The notes: generated by a model from the sequence alone, not told the origin. Counted from the first letter of the stretch, positions 43,194 through 52,899 are shown. The stretch is 64,000 nt of DNA from Neorhizobium galegae bv. officinalis (GCA_000985875.1 CCRI01000002.1:434001-498000); one strand, 5' to 3'. Numbers and translations: made by a program.

Positions 43194-44141
43194 TCAGATG
43201 ACCGGTGTCGGCAGGGCGACGCCTGCAAAATGGGCGGCGAGATTGTCGCGCACCAGCTTGCCCATGGCCTTGCGGGTTTCGATCGTGCCGGACGCGTGAT
43301 GCGGCTGGACAAGCACGTTGTCGAGTTTCAGGAAACGCGGGTTGAGCTTCGGCTCGGCTTCGAAGACATCGAGTGCCGCAGATCCCAACGCGCCGCTTTC
43401 CAGCGCATCGAGCAGCGCCTCCTCGTCGATATTGGAAGCGCGCGAGATGTTGATCAGCATGCCTTCCGGCCCGAGCGCCTCGATGACGGCCTTCGAGACG
43501 ATATGACGCGTGACGGTCGAGGCCGCCAGCGTCACGAACAGGAAGTCCGAACGCCGGGCAAGCTCGACCGGATCGGGAATGAAGGTCATGCCTTCGGCAT
43601 AGGGCTTTTCCGATACGTCGCTATAGGCGATGTCCATGTCGAAGCCCTTGAGGCGCTTGGCGACCTCGAAGCCGATGCGGCCGAGGCCGAGCACGCCCGC
43701 CTTGCGGCCCCAGACGCGGCGCTTCAGCGGATAGAGACCCTTTGTCCCCCAGCTTCCGTCCTTCACCCAGGTTTCCGCGCCGATCATGCCGCGGGACTGG
43801 ACCAGCATCATCGCCACCCCAAGGTCGGCGACGTCGTTGGTGAGCACGTCCGGCGTATTGGTGACCCGGATGCTGCGCGCCCGGCAGGCGTCGAGATTGA
43901 CCGCGTCGTAGCCGACACCGTAGACCGAGACGATCTCCAGCTTCGGCAACTGGGCGATCAGGTCCGCGGAGGCCCCGAGCTCGCCCCGCGTGGCGATGGC
44001 GCGAATGCCGCCCGCGTGATCCTGAACGAATGTATCGCGGTCTTCAGCCTCGTAGAGCTTCAGCACGTTGTACTGCGCTTCCAGATCGACGAGATCCCAT
44101 TCCGGGTATGGGCCGACAAGCAGGATGTCCGGCTTGGCCAT
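43194..44141 (-). CDS. D-isomer-specific 2-hydroxyacid dehydrogenase (hydroxypyruvate/2-ketogluconate reductase-like)
   Basis: A 315-residue NAD(P)-dependent reductase of 2-oxoacids. The coenzyme motif VLGLGRIGFEVAKRL lies near 150. The catalytic Arg (NISRASNIDE), Glu (DVFEAEPKLN) and His (VQPHHASGT) are all present. The order and size match the GhrB/2-ketogluconate reductase group. It sits between the two sugar-acid dehydrogenase genes of the operon, so a keto-sugar-acid is a likely substrate. Confidence 0.88.
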   Translation of the reverse strand: MAKPDILLVGPYPEWDLVDLEAQYNVLKLYEAEDRDTFVQDHAGGIRAIATRGELGASADLIAQLPKLEIVSVYGVGYDAVNLDACRARSIRVTNTPDVLTNDVADLGVAMMLVQSRGMIGAETWVKDGSWGTKGLYPLKRRVWGRKAGVLGLGRIGFEVAKRLKGFDMDIAYSDVSEKPYAEGMTFIPDPVELARRSDFLFVTLAASTVTRHIVSKAVIEALGPEGMLINISRASNIDEEALLDALESGALGSAALDVFEAEPKLNPRFLKLDNVLVQPHHASGTIETRKAMGKLVRDNLAAHFAGVALPTPVI

Positions 44142-44197
44142 TGTTTTCCTCCGTTGCGATAGAGATGATGGTTTGTCACTGTCCGTGACGGACTTCC

Positions 44198-44965
44198 CTA
44201 AAGGCAGGTCGTGATGCCGCCATCGACATAGAGCGTGTGTCCGTTGATGAAGGAGGAAGCCTTCCCGGCGAGAAACACCGCAGCCCCGACAAGCTCTTCG
44301 ACATTGCCCCAGCGGGCTGCCGGGGTGCGTTTTTCAAGCCAGGACGAGAATTCCGGGTTATCGACCAGCGCCTGGTTCAAGGGTGTCTTGAAGTAGCCGG
44401 GTGCAATCGCGTTGATCTGCAGGCCGTGTTTTGCCCAGTCCGCGCACATGCCGCGCGTCAGGTTCTTCACCGCGCCCTTCGTGGCGGTGTAGGGCGCGAT
44501 GCCCGGGCGAGCCAGCTCGCTCTGCACCGAGGCTATGTTGATGATCTTGCCCTGCCTTCGGCCGATCATGTGACGCGCCACCGCCTGGCCGACATAAAAG
44601 ACGCTGGAGACGTTGGTCTTCATGAGCTGCTCCCAGCGATCGGCCGGAAATTCCTCCAGCGGGCTGCGGAACTGCATGCCGGCATTGTTGATCAGGATGT
44701 CGATCGCCCCGATATCCTGTTCGATCGCATCGACGCCACGCTTCACGGCATCGGGGTCGGTGACGTCGAAGTCGGAAATCCTTGCCTCACAGCCTTCATT
44801 CTTCAGGCTGTCGGCGGCGGCTTGAAGCTTCACCGGGTCACGGCCGTTCAGCACGACCGAGGCCCCATGCTCCGCCAATCCCTTCGCCAGAGCAAAACCG
44901 ATGCCCTGCGATGAACCCGTCACCAACGCTCGTCGGCCAGAAAGATCAAATAATGGGAAGGTCAT
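44198..44965 (-). CDS. idnO: Gluconate 5-dehydrogenase-like SDR
   Basis: A 255-residue short-chain dehydrogenase that interconverts 5-keto-D-gluconate and D-gluconate. The coenzyme motif TGSSQGIGFAL (about 17-27), NNAGMQFRSPLEEFP near 89-103 and the catalytic YTATKGA with Ser about 13 residues earlier (IASVQSELARPG) are intact. QFRSPLEEFP after NNAG and the closing SFINGHTLYVDGG are typical of IdnO/gluconate 5-dehydrogenases. Co-directional with the idonate dehydrogenase gene. Confidence 0.88.
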   Translation of the reverse strand: MTFPLFDLSGRRALVTGSSQGIGFALAKGLAEHGASVVLNGRDPVKLQAAADSLKNEGCEARISDFDVTDPDAVKRGVDAIEQDIGAIDILINNAGMQFRSPLEEFPADRWEQLMKTNVSSVFYVGQAVARHMIGRRQGKIINIASVQSELARPGIAPYTATKGAVKNLTRGMCADWAKHGLQINAIAPGYFKTPLNQALVDNPEFSSWLEKRTPAARWGNVEELVGAAVFLAGKASSFINGHTLYVDGGITTCL

Positions 44966-45021
44966 TCAAACCTCTTTCCGAAAGAAAGACCGTCGCTTGG
45001 TCCGACGATTGCGGTTGGGGC

Positions 45022-45696
45022 TCAGATATCGACGACCAGGCCCTTGGCTTTCAGGACCGGCTCCAGATTGCTGACCTCGATCACCGACTTGCCCTGCTTG
45101 TAGGCTGCGATATAGCCGGCTTCGGCATCTTCGCGGGCCTGCGAAAGCCTTGCGGCCTCCTGTGCTTCCGCGCGGCGGACAACGACCAGTCCATCGGCAT
45201 CGCCGACGATGATGTCGCCCGGATTGATCGTTTCACCGCCGACGATGATCGTGTCGTTCACCGCCGCAATGGTTTCCTTGACGGTACCCTTGATGCAAAC
45301 GCTCAGGGAAAAGACCGGAAAGCCGAGGTCCCTCAGCTGCAGCGTGTCGCGCACGCCCGTGTCGGTCACCAGGCCGCCGATGCCCTTTGCCAGGCAGGCA
45401 TTGGCGAGAACGTCACCAAACGAGCCGGCTTCTTCGTATTCGCCGGCGGACACGACGATGATGTCACCCGGCTTTGCATAGTTGATCGCGAGCTGAAGCA
45501 TGATGTTGTCACGCGGCGCACATTTGACCGTGAATGCCGGGCCGCACAGCTTCATCCGGTAGTCCACCGGCTTCAAGCGGGAGGAGAGTGCTCCGCGGCG
45601 CCCCTGCGCTTCGTGGATGGTAGCCGGCGAAAACTTGGAGAGTGCCTCGATGTCGGCTTTGCTCGGCCGTTCGGCGATATCTTTTATGTGGATCAT
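45022..45696 (-). CDS. RraA/4-carboxy-4-hydroxy-2-oxoadipate aldolase-like protein
   Basis: A 224-residue RraA-fold protein. In metal-dependent class II pyruvate aldolases of this fold, Arg and Asp bind pyruvate and divalent metal; both are visible in GGLVTDTGVRDTLQLRD (about 115-131). ATIHEAQGRRGAL near 25 and AGEYEEAGSFGDVLA near 85-99 are other family marks. The latter includes the Gly-Asp segment that supports catalysis. Without an rraB partner and inside a sugar-acid operon, an aldolase or oxaloacetate/oxoacid decarboxylase role is more likely than RNase E inhibition. Confidence 0.82.
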   Translation of the reverse strand: MIHIKDIAERPSKADIEALSKFSPATIHEAQGRRGALSSRLKPVDYRMKLCGPAFTVKCAPRDNIMLQLAINYAKPGDIIVVSAGEYEEAGSFGDVLANACLAKGIGGLVTDTGVRDTLQLRDLGFPVFSLSVCIKGTVKETIAAVNDTIIVGGETINPGDIIVGDADGLVVVRRAEAQEAARLSQAREDAEAGYIAAYKQGKSVIEVSNLEPVLKAKGLVVDI

Positions 45697-45790
45697 GGAA
45701 ACCTCCCACGGTTAGGCCGACGGCGGGCACGTCCCGCCGCCTGCAGTCTTCGATGATTTGCAATTGGATGGAATGCCTGGGCCAAAGGCC

Positions 45791-46627
45791 TCAGGGGATC
45801 GGGTCGAACTTCAGTTCGGAAAGCGGTACGACCTTGTCGTTACGCGTCATCTTGTATTCGGTACTTGGGCCAAGCCACTTGTCCCAGATCTTGTTGAGCT
45901 CGCCGGATGTATCGAGCTTGCGGAGCACCTCGTTGATCTTGGCAGTCAGCGCCGGATTGTCCTTTGCCATGCCGATGCCGATCGGCTGGAACAGCATCGG
46001 ATCCTCGATCATCCGCATTTCCTTGCCCTTGGTCTTGGATTCGTTGACGAACTTGGTCGTCGTCATTGTATTCGCCACCATGCCGCGCGCCTTGCCCTGC
46101 TGGACGGCGAGATAGGCGGATGCGGTATCCTGGAAGGTCAGCGGCTCGGACTTGTTGAGCTTGATCGACATTTCCGAAGTCGAGCCCTTGGTCGAGGCGA
46201 TGCGCTGGCCCTCGTAATCGGCCTTCTTCTTGCCTGGATCATCGGCCGGGACGATCAGCATTTCCTTGGCGAGATAGTAGGGATCGCTGAACTGGATCTG
46301 CTCGGCGCGGCTCAGCGTATAGGCAAGATTGGCAACCGTGATGTCCACACGGCCGAGCTTGACTTCCGGCACGCGCGCTTCGACCGAAACCGGCTTGATT
46401 TCGGCCTTGACGCCCAGTTCCTTGGCGATCGCATTGCAGAGATCGACGTCGAAGCCAGCCATTTCGCGCGTCTTCGGGTCGGGTGCTGCAAAGGGCACCA
46501 CGTCTGCGAACGTCGCGCAGCGAAGCGTCTTGGCCGACATGATCGTGTCGAGCTGGTCCGCCCTTGCCGGCAAGGCCGCTGCGGCCCCTGCCAGCACGGC
46601 GGTGAGAGTTACGAATTTCCAGTTCAT
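45791..46627 (-). CDS. ABC transporter substrate-binding protein, polar amino acid type (SBP_bac_3)
   Basis: A 278-residue periplasmic receptor. The start at 46627 is chosen because it opens the signal peptide (MNWKFVTLTAVLAGAAAALP, cleavage after ARA) and follows AGGAGAA. Family 3 features are MAGFDVDLCNAIAKELGVKA near 57-76, the GRVDITVANLAYTLSRAEQI segment near 97-116 and KGSTSEMSI near 153. It serves the ATPase and two permeases encoded upstream. By family the ligand would be an amino acid; by operon context a sugar acid or an acyl-amino-sugar type compound is possible. Confidence 0.92.
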   Translation of the reverse strand: MNWKFVTLTAVLAGAAAALPARADQLDTIMSAKTLRCATFADVVPFAAPDPKTREMAGFDVDLCNAIAKELGVKAEIKPVSVEARVPEVKLGRVDITVANLAYTLSRAEQIQFSDPYYLAKEMLIVPADDPGKKKADYEGQRIASTKGSTSEMSIKLNKSEPLTFQDTASAYLAVQQGKARGMVANTMTTTKFVNESKTKGKEMRMIEDPMLFQPIGIGMAKDNPALTAKINEVLRKLDTSGELNKIWDKWLGPSTEYKMTRNDKVVPLSELKFDPIP

Positions 46628-46665
46628 TGCTGTTCTCCTTTGTTGTTGGTCGTTGGTCGTAAGTA

Positions 46666-47433
46666 TCAATGGCGCAGATCGGCGAGGAACCGCTGAGCAC
46701 GGGGATGGCGGGGGCTCTTGAAAAATTCCTCGGGCGGGGCCGTCTCGAGTATCTGCCCTGCATCGATGAACCAGATGCGGTCGGCGACATCGCGGGCAAA
46801 GCCCATTTCATGCGTGACGCAGATCATGGTCATGCCTTCGGATGCCAGGCTCTTCATGACCGCCAGCACCTCGCCCACCATTTCCGGATCGAGCGCGCTG
46901 GTCGGCTCGTCAAAAAGCATGACCGGTGGCTCCATGGCGAGTGCGCGGGCTATCGCCACCCGCTGCTGCTGGCCTCCCGACAGCTGGCCGGGATAGGCCC
47001 GCGCCTTGTCGGCGAGTCCGACCCGATCGAGAAGCTTGAGCGCCTTGTCATGGGCGACATCCGCGGCCACGCCCTTTACGCGGATCGGTGACATCGACAC
47101 ATTTTCGACGACGGAGAGGTGCGGGAACAGATTGAAATTCTGGAATACGAAACCGATCCTGCTGCGCAGCAGGTTGAGTTCCCTCGTCCGCATCGCCGCA
47201 TGAATGTTCTGGCCATCGAGGGTGATCGATCCGCTGTTGATCTCCTCAAGACGGTTGATCGTACGGATCAGGGTGGATTTCCCCGAACCGGAAGGCCCGC
47301 AAATCACCACGACCTCGCCTCGGGCGACTTCCGCCTCGATATTCTTGAGGACCGCATAGTCGCCATAGCTTTTGCAAACATCCGAAAGGCGGATCGTCTG
47401 CACCTGCTGGATCTCCGCTGCTGGGGTGCTCAT
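46666..47433 (-). CDS. ABC transporter ATP-binding protein, polar amino acid type (GlnQ/GltL-like)
   Basis: A 255-residue ATPase. The start at 47433 gives ATGAGC and overlaps the permease stop by four bases. Walker [10 protein letters not shown] (about 45-53), Q-loop [13 protein letters not shown], signature LSGGQQQR, Walker [19 protein letters not shown] and H-loop [13 protein letters not shown] are textbook for this subfamily. The upstream in-frame extension of the open frame is a shadow of the permease gene. Confidence 0.94.
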   Translation of the reverse strand: MSTPAAEIQQVQTIRLSDVCKSYGDYAVLKNIEAEVARGEVVVICGPSGSGKSTLIRTINRLEEINSGSITLDGQNIHAAMRTRELNLLRSRIGFVFQNFNLFPHLSVVENVSMSPIRVKGVAADVAHDKALKLLDRVGLADKARAYPGQLSGGQQQRVAIARALAMEPPVMLFDEPTSALDPEMVGEVLAVMKSLASEGMTMICVTHEMGFARDVADRIWFIDAGQILETAPPEEFFKSPRHPRAQRFLADLRH

Positions 47434-48188
47434 AGCTGCTCCGATATGATTTTGGCCGGCACGAGTTCCACCGGCGCGGCGCCGCCGGACAGACCCGCAC
47501 GGCGCCGCGTTATGCGGCGCTCGACGATGTTGGCGACGTGCGTCAGGCTCCAGCAGATCGCGTAATAGACGACCGCGAGGATGAAGAAGACCTGGAAGGG
47601 TTGCGTCAAAAGCTGGTTGTTGACCTGGCTTGCCGCAAAGGTGAGGTCCGGGACATTGATGACATATCCGAGCGTCGTGTCCTTTATAGTCGAGACGAAG
47701 GTCGAGATGATGCTCGGGATCATGTTGTAGAGCGCCTGCGGAAGGATGATGAAGCGCATCGCACCGAGAGAGCTGTGACCGAGTGCGCGGGCGGCATCCA
47801 TCTGGCCGCTGCCGAGTGCCACAATACCGGCGCGCACGACCTCGCTGAGGAAGGCGCCCTGGTAGACGACGAGCGTGGTCAGCATCGTCACGAAGCTCGG
47901 AACGTCTGCCCCGGTCCAAAGCGGGACGAGGAAGTAACTCCAGAGGATGAGCATCAGAAGCGGTACACCGCGGGTTATGTAGACGAGTGCGGTGACCGGC
48001 CACCGCAGCAGCCGCCATTTCGACAGCCGCGCCAGCGCAAGCATAATGCTGACCGGGAAGGCGAGCGCGATGCTGAGCGCCGACAGGATCAGCGTATTTG
48101 CAAGTCCGCCGAGCGGGCCGTTCGGATATTGACCGATCAGCAGCAGAAGCCAGTAGTCCTGGATGATGGCGATGATATCGTGGATCAT
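47430..48188 (-). CDS. ABC transporter permease, polar amino acid type
   Basis: A 252-residue inner-membrane permease (HisM/GltK type). Five or so helices, the HEQGA-family start [20 protein letters not shown] near 28-47, [15 protein letters not shown] near 77, and the EAA loop [20 protein letters not shown] near 131-150. ATGA overlaps join it to the ATPase and to the other permease, so all three are translationally coupled. Confidence 0.93.
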   Translation of the reverse strand: MIHDIIAIIQDYWLLLLIGQYPNGPLGGLANTLILSALSIALAFPVSIMLALARLSKWRLLRWPVTALVYITRGVPLLMLILWSYFLVPLWTGADVPSFVTMLTTLVVYQGAFLSEVVRAGIVALGSGQMDAARALGHSSLGAMRFIILPQALYNMIPSIISTFVSTIKDTTLGYVINVPDLTFAASQVNNQLLTQPFQVFFILAVVYYAICWSLTHVANIVERRITRRRAGLSGGAAPVELVPAKIISEQL

Positions 48189-48892
48189 GCGCGTGCACTC
48201 CGGACAGGGTCGGCGCGCATCGAGAGATAAGCGCCGGCGCTCATGATCAGGAGCGAGAAGAACAGGTAGAGAACCGTACCGATCAGGTAGATTTCGAAGG
48301 TGCGGAAGCTCAGATTTTCAACTTCCTTCACGGCATGCGTCAGTTCGGACGCACCGATGACGATGGCGAGGCTGCTGTTCTTGAACAGGGAAACACTGTG
48401 GTTGATCAGCGGAGGAAGCGCATTGCGCACGCCCTGCGGCATGATCACGAAACGCATCGCGGAAATATAGCTGTGCCCGAGAGCCTTGGCGGCCTCCATC
48501 TGGCCCGGACTTACGGAGCGAAGGCCGGACCGCAGGTCCTCGCTGAAATAGGCCGCCTGGCACAGGCCGAGGCCAATGACGGCGAAGATCGCTTCGGCAT
48601 TGTGGGCCGCAAGCCAGGAGGTCAAGCCTGCGGGGAACAGGGTGAAAATCCCGAAATACCACAGCATCAGCTGGACGAGCGTCGGCACGTTCCGGTGATA
48701 GGAGACATAGGCGGCCACGGCCCTGTCGCCGAAGCGGAGCGGCGAAAACCGGATGCACAGAAGCAGGAGCGCGAGCGTCATGGCCAGCAGCCACGAGCCG
48801 ATATAGATGACAAAGGTCATCTCGATGCCGTGCAAGAGCATCGCGGTATATTCGGGGTTCCTCAGGATGGCCGAGAGATCGAACCCGTTCAC
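48185..48892 (-). CDS. ABC transporter permease, polar amino acid type
   Basis: A 235-residue permease partner (HisQ/GltJ type), starting at GTG 48892 that overlaps the preceding stop as GTGA. It shows [20 protein letters not shown] near 18-37, [15 protein letters not shown] near 69-83 and the EAA loop [20 protein letters not shown] near 134. The two permeases would form the heterodimeric channel. Confidence 0.92.
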   Translation of the reverse strand: MNGFDLSAILRNPEYTAMLLHGIEMTFVIYIGSWLLAMTLALLLLCIRFSPLRFGDRAVAAYVSYHRNVPTLVQLMLWYFGIFTLFPAGLTSWLAAHNAEAIFAVIGLGLCQAAYFSEDLRSGLRSVSPGQMEAAKALGHSYISAMRFVIMPQGVRNALPPLINHSVSLFKNSSLAIVIGASELTHAVKEVENLSFRTFEIYLIGTVLYLFFSLLIMSAGAYLSMRADPVRSARA

Positions 48893-49671
48893 CGCCCCGA
48901 CTCCTTGGAACTGTCCGGACCTGCCGGAGCCGGCTGCGGCCGTGCCGTCTGCAAGCCGCCCATGACCTGCAATGTCGGCGTGATCTCCATGTGGCCGATA
49001 TTGACCGCGACCGGCGCGGCAATCGCGAACGCTATCGCGTCGGCGATATCGGCTGCCTGCGGCAGTTCGAAACCGTCAATGAACCGTTCCCGGATACTGG
49101 GATCGTCGCCGTGCACATGATTGAAAATGTCCGTGGCGACGCGCCCGGGGCAGATTTCCGTCACCCGCACGCGCTTGCCGAACGCGTCGAGGCGCAACTG
49201 GTTTGATAACATGGCGACGCCGGCTTTGACGGCGTGATAGATGGAGTTGCCACCGAAATTGTAGTTGCCGGCGATCGAGGAAATGTTGATGACATGGCCT
49301 CGATCGCGAGCGACCATTCCCGGCACGATCATGCGGCAGATGTGCAGGACCGCACGGAGATTGACATCAACGAGGAGGTCGATATCGCCCTCGTCCGCTT
49401 CCAGGAATTTCTTCGGCCGGTCGACGCCGGCATTGTTCACAAGAATATCGAACTCGACGCGAGCGGTGAGCTCGGCGAGTGCCGGCCGGTTGGTGACGTC
49501 TATGACATGTGCGATGCAGCCCGTGCGCTTGGCCAGATCCTGCAGGGCATCGCCACTGCGGGCGATTGCGTGGACCTCGATATTCTCACGGCGAAGCCGC
49601 TCCACCACAGCGGCGCCGATACCGGAGGAAGCGCCGGTAACCAGTGCGGTTTTGTAATCGGAGAATGGCAT
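48889..49671 (-). CDS. SDR family oxidoreductase, SerA/YdfG-like
   Basis: A 260-residue short-chain dehydrogenase and the first gene of the sugar-acid operon. Coenzyme motif VTGASSGIGAAVVERL (about 12-27), NNAGVDRPKKFLEADEGD near 89-106, catalytic Ser in NISSIAGNYNFGG and YHAVKAGV are intact; VTEICPGRVATDIF is typical of the YdfG (3-hydroxy acid dehydrogenase) group. A hydroxy-acid or polyol is the likely substrate. Divergent from the LysR regulator gene. Confidence 0.87.
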   Translation of the reverse strand: MPFSDYKTALVTGASSGIGAAVVERLRRENIEVHAIARSGDALQDLAKRTGCIAHVIDVTNRPALAELTARVEFDILVNNAGVDRPKKFLEADEGDIDLLVDVNLRAVLHICRMIVPGMVARDRGHVINISSIAGNYNFGGNSIYHAVKAGVAMLSNQLRLDAFGKRVRVTEICPGRVATDIFNHVHGDDPSIRERFIDGFELPQAADIADAIAFAIAAPVAVNIGHMEITPTLQVMGGLQTARPQPAPAGPDSSKESGR

Positions 49672-49712
49672 TCGTATCCCCTTGTTGTTGCCGCAGACAG
49701 TAGCGAACCTTT

Positions 49713-49734
49713 AATCTCTTGCCTAAGACCGATT
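49713..49734. promoter_or_regulatory. Candidate LysR-binding dyad in the divergent gap
   Basis: AATC-TCTT-N4-AAGA-CC-GATT, an inverted repeat with one offset base, between the SDR and LysR genes, 42 bases before the SDR start. Its size and position suit a LysR recognition site. Confidence 0.3.
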
Positions 49735-49884
49735 ATTTGTGGAGCAATAAGCAACGGCTATGGAGTCTCGGTCCCGCAATCGGCGGGGAGGACCGTCACC
49801 GGGCGAGATCGCAGTCGGCGGCGTTGCAAAAGAAGATCGCGTCTGCAAACATACGTCTGCTCAGGACAAAAGACCAAAATCCGC

Positions 49885-50790
49885 ATGGACATCAGACGCC
49901 TCAAATCCTTCATCGTGATCGTCGACAGCGGCAGCATCACGCGCGCCGCCGACCTGCTGCACATCGCGCAGCCCGCGCTCAGCCAGCAGCTGGCGGCGCT
50001 GGAGGAGCATTTCGGTCAAAAGCTGCTGATCCGTAGCCAGCAGGGCGTCAGCATGACCGATGCGGGACATGCAGTGTATCGCCATGCGCAGATCATTCTT
50101 CGCCAGATGGAACAGGCGCAGGCGGACGCTTCCGCAGCCGGCAACTCGCTTGCCGGACGCGTTTCCGTGGGGCTCGTGCCGTTCAGCAGTGCCGCGACGC
50201 TGTCCGTCGACCTGCTGGCCGAAACGCGCAGACGCCATCCCGGCATCCTGCTCCATCTCACGGAAAGCGTCGGCCAGACCTACAGTCAGATGATCATGAC
50301 CGGCCGCCTGGAAATGGCTCTGATCCATGGGGCCGGGCCGATCAAGGGCGTGCGGTTCGAGCCGATCCTCAGCGAGGAATTCTATCTTGTCGCCCACCGC
50401 GATTTTGCGATCGAAGCGGATAACAAGCCCGTTGCGGTTACCGCTCTCGACGGTTTGCCGCTTCTGATGCCGCCCGCTTATAACTTCGTTCGCCGTGCGG
50501 TCGATACCGCGTTCACGCGCAGCCGGATCAACCTGAAGGTCGTGGCGGAAGTGGAAATCGTCAGGACATTGGCGCGCGCCGTGGGCAGCGGTCTCGGAGC
50601 GACCATCATGCCGAAAGCCATCGCTGACCGTATCGTGACGGAATCAAGCGAACCGCTGATTTGCCGGCTCGTGTCCCCGCGGATCGAGGAAACCCTGTCG
50701 CTCTGCGTTGCCGAACAGAACTCGCTTTCCGAGCCGGCATTGGCGGTCAAGGATATCCTTCTCGAGCTGACCGCGCGACTGAGGGCGTAA
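49885..50790 (+). CDS. LysR family transcriptional regulator
   Basis: A 301-residue regulator. The start at 49885 opens directly into the winged helix (MDIRRLKSFIVIVDSGSIT, then RAADLLHIAQPALSQQLAAL as recognition helix). The effector domain begins near 90 with GRVSVGLVPFSSAATLSVDL. The Nac/CbbR-like spacing and the GLPLLMPPAYNFVRRAVD stretch are typical. Divergent from the SDR-transporter-dehydrogenase operon, which it probably activates in response to its substrate. Confidence 0.9.
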   Translation: MDIRRLKSFIVIVDSGSITRAADLLHIAQPALSQQLAALEEHFGQKLLIRSQQGVSMTDAGHAVYRHAQIILRQMEQAQADASAAGNSLAGRVSVGLVPFSSAATLSVDLLAETRRRHPGILLHLTESVGQTYSQMIMTGRLEMALIHGAGPIKGVRFEPILSEEFYLVAHRDFAIEADNKPVAVTALDGLPLLMPPAYNFVRRAVDTAFTRSRINLKVVAEVEIVRTLARAVGSGLGATIMPKAIADRIVTESSEPLICRLVSPRIEETLSLCVAEQNSLSEPALAVKDILLELTARLRA

Positions 50791-50839
50791 GGCAGAGCTC
50801 CGGCACGACGCGCGACCGCGCCGGATCATCGAACAAGCG

Positions 50840-52051
50840 TCAGCGCATGTCCCTGCAGAACTGGGCGATCCGCGCGCATCCCTCGTCCAGCATTTCCATG
50901 CTCGTTGCGTAGGAAATGCGGAAATGGGGGCTCATGCCGTAAGCCGCACCTTGTACGGTCGCCACATGATGTTCATCCACGAGAGCCATGACGAAATCGA
51001 TGTCGGTCTCGATCTTCCGCCCACCCTTGCTGGTCTTGCCGATCAAGCCGGACATGTTGGGATAGAGGTAGAACGCGCCCTCGGGCTTGTGGCAACGCAA
51101 TCCCTCCACCTGCGACAGGCGGTCGAGGACGAAGTCGCGCCTCTCGCGGTAGATCGCGGCCCGCTCCTTCAGGAGATCCTGAGGCCCGTTCAGCGCCGCG
51201 ATGGCCGCCGCCTGCGTCACCGTCGAGATACCACCGCCGTTCTGCCCATTGACGTTGCTGATCGCAGCGATCAGCTCCTTCGAACCGCTGGCGCAGAAGC
51301 CGAGCCGCCAGCCGGTCATGGCATAGGCCTTCGAGACCCCGTTCATGGTCAGGACACGATCATAAAGTCGGGGTTCCGCGTCTACGATTGTGCAGAATTC
51401 GAAACCGTCATAGACCAGATGTTCGTAGATATCGTCGGTCAGGATCCAGACATCCGGATGGCGCAGCATGACCTCCGCGATCGCCTTCATTTCGGCGCGC
51501 GAGCAGGCCGCACCCGTCGGATTGTTGGGAAAGTTCAGGATCAGCCATTTGGTGCGCGGCGTGATCGCGGCTTCGAGATCCTCCGGGCGCAGCTTGAAGC
51601 CGGCCTGTTCCAAGCAGGGAACCGCCACCGGAACGCCACCGGCGAACTTGACGATATCGGCGTAGCTGACCCAGGAAGGCGTCGGAATGACGACTTCGTC
51701 GCCGGGATTGCAGGTGGCGAGCATCGTGTTGAAGATCACCTGCTTGCCGCCGCCCGAAACGACGATCTGACTGGCATCATAGTCCAGATTATTGTCCCGC
51801 TTGAACTTCCGGCTGATCGCCGCCTTGAGCGCCGGCGTGCCGTCCATCGGCGGATATTTGGTATCACCGCCAAGCGCCGCGGCATGGGCCGCCTCGATCG
51901 CATGCAGCGGTGTCGGGAAGTCCGGCTCGCCGGAAGAGAGGCTGACGACCTTGATACCCTTTGCGGCCAGTTCCCGGGCGCGCTGGGTCATGGCCGCGGA
52001 GGCGGATATGGAGACGTTTTTCAGGCGATCGGCGGTAGAAGACATCGACAT
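50840..52051 (-). CDS. Pyridoxal-phosphate aminotransferase, aspartate/aromatic (class I, subgroup Ib)
   Basis: A 403-residue aminotransferase. Substrate-side SSGEPDFPTPLHAIEA near 39-54, NFPNNPTGAACS near 175-186, and the PLP lysine in MNGVSKAYAMTGWRLGF near 236 are present, with the C-terminal Arg in HFRISYATSMEMLDEG near 379 that binds the substrate carboxylate. Last gene of the biotin carboxylase/oxoprolinase operon; it could take the glutamate made there into central metabolism, or process another amino acid released from a lactam. Two close ATG starts (52051, 52045) exist. Confidence 0.9.
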   Translation of the reverse strand: MSMSSTADRLKNVSISASAAMTQRARELAAKGIKVVSLSSGEPDFPTPLHAIEAAHAAALGGDTKYPPMDGTPALKAAISRKFKRDNNLDYDASQIVVSGGGKQVIFNTMLATCNPGDEVVIPTPSWVSYADIVKFAGGVPVAVPCLEQAGFKLRPEDLEAAITPRTKWLILNFPNNPTGAACSRAEMKAIAEVMLRHPDVWILTDDIYEHLVYDGFEFCTIVDAEPRLYDRVLTMNGVSKAYAMTGWRLGFCASGSKELIAAISNVNGQNGGGISTVTQAAAIAALNGPQDLLKERAAIYRERRDFVLDRLSQVEGLRCHKPEGAFYLYPNMSGLIGKTSKGGRKIETDIDFVMALVDEHHVATVQGAAYGMSPHFRISYATSMEMLDEGCARIAQFCRDMR

Positions 52052-52104
52052 GATCTTTCGATACGGATTGGAACGGAGACCGCCGGCCTGGCGGTCGGAA
52101 TGCG

Positions 52105-52872
52105 TTAAAGCGCGAGTTCGGCGGCCGGCGCGAGCATCGCGCCGGAGGCTTCGATCTCGCTTCGGACGATACGCGCAAGCTCCAGAGAGCCTGGGGTATC
52201 GCTATGCACGAGGATGGACCGGGCCGGCATGGCAAGGATGCCGCCGTCGATGGTCTCGACGGTTTCGTCGAGAAGGAAGCGGCGCACCCGAGCCCGCACC
52301 GCCCCCTCATCCTTGATCACGGCGCCGGGTAGGCCGCGGACAACAAGCCTGCCTTCAGCATCGTATGCCCGGTCGGCCAGGAAGAGCGCCAGCGTCTTCA
52401 ACCGCGCCCGTTTGGCCGCCCGTTCTATTTCGCTGTCGGGCGTCACGAACACGACGAGCCCCGCATCCACCGTCGCAATAGCATCCATCATCAGATCGGC
52501 GAGCACGGGATCGCGGTTGATCATGTTGCCCATGGCTGCGTGAAAGCTGATATGGCCGACGGCGACGCGCTCGCTGGCGGCAATCGCCATCAGCGCACCG
52601 AGCTGGTAGAGCACCTGCTGGCGCAGCTCATCCGCCTGGAAGGGCATTTCGCGCCGTCCAAAGCCAAGCCGGTCGGGCAGTCCCGGGTGCGCGCCGATGC
52701 CGACACCGTTCGCCTTTGCGAGCCGCACCATGCGCGCCATCGTATCCGGATCGCCACCATGGAAACCGCAGGCGATGTTGGCCGACGACACGACCTTCAT
52801 CATCGCCTCGTCGTCGCATAACCGGTAAGGACCGAAGCCTTCGCCCATGTCGGAATTCAGATCGATTTTCAT
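52105..52872 (-). CDS. pxpA: 5-oxoprolinase subunit A-like (LamB/YcsF family)
   Basis: A 255-residue TIM-barrel protein of the LamB/YcsF family. The ATG at 52872 is chosen since AGGAG ends six bases upstream and the codon before the alternative start is TTG. The signature KIDLNSDMGEGFGPYRLCDD at residues 2-21 and SSANIACGFHGGDPDTM near 32-48 are strongly conserved. In Escherichia coli PxpA acts with PxpB and PxpC as an ATP-dependent 5-oxoprolinase. Here the three genes are joined to biotin carboxylase genes, so the activity may be biotin-linked or act on another lactam. Confidence 0.9.
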   Translation of the reverse strand: MKIDLNSDMGEGFGPYRLCDDEAMMKVVSSANIACGFHGGDPDTMARMVRLAKANGVGIGAHPGLPDRLGFGRREMPFQADELRQQVLYQLGALMAIAASERVAVGHISFHAAMGNMINRDPVLADLMMDAIATVDAGLVVFVTPDSEIERAAKRARLKTLALFLADRAYDAEGRLVVRGLPGAVIKDEGAVRARVRRFLLDETVETIDGGILAMPARSILVHSDTPGSLELARIVRSEIEASGAMLAPAAELAL

Positions 52873-52899
52873 CGGCAACTCCTTTGACCGAAAGATATT

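Noticed and set aside
47434..48198. Long N-terminal extension of the polar amino acid ATPase
   Set aside because: It runs through the permease gene in another frame; the domain starts at 47433 with an ATGA overlap.
49234..49884. N-terminal extension of the LysR frame by over 200 residues
   Set aside because: The extension is antisense to the SDR gene and unrelated to LysR proteins, which begin at the winged helix; the start at 49885 is right.
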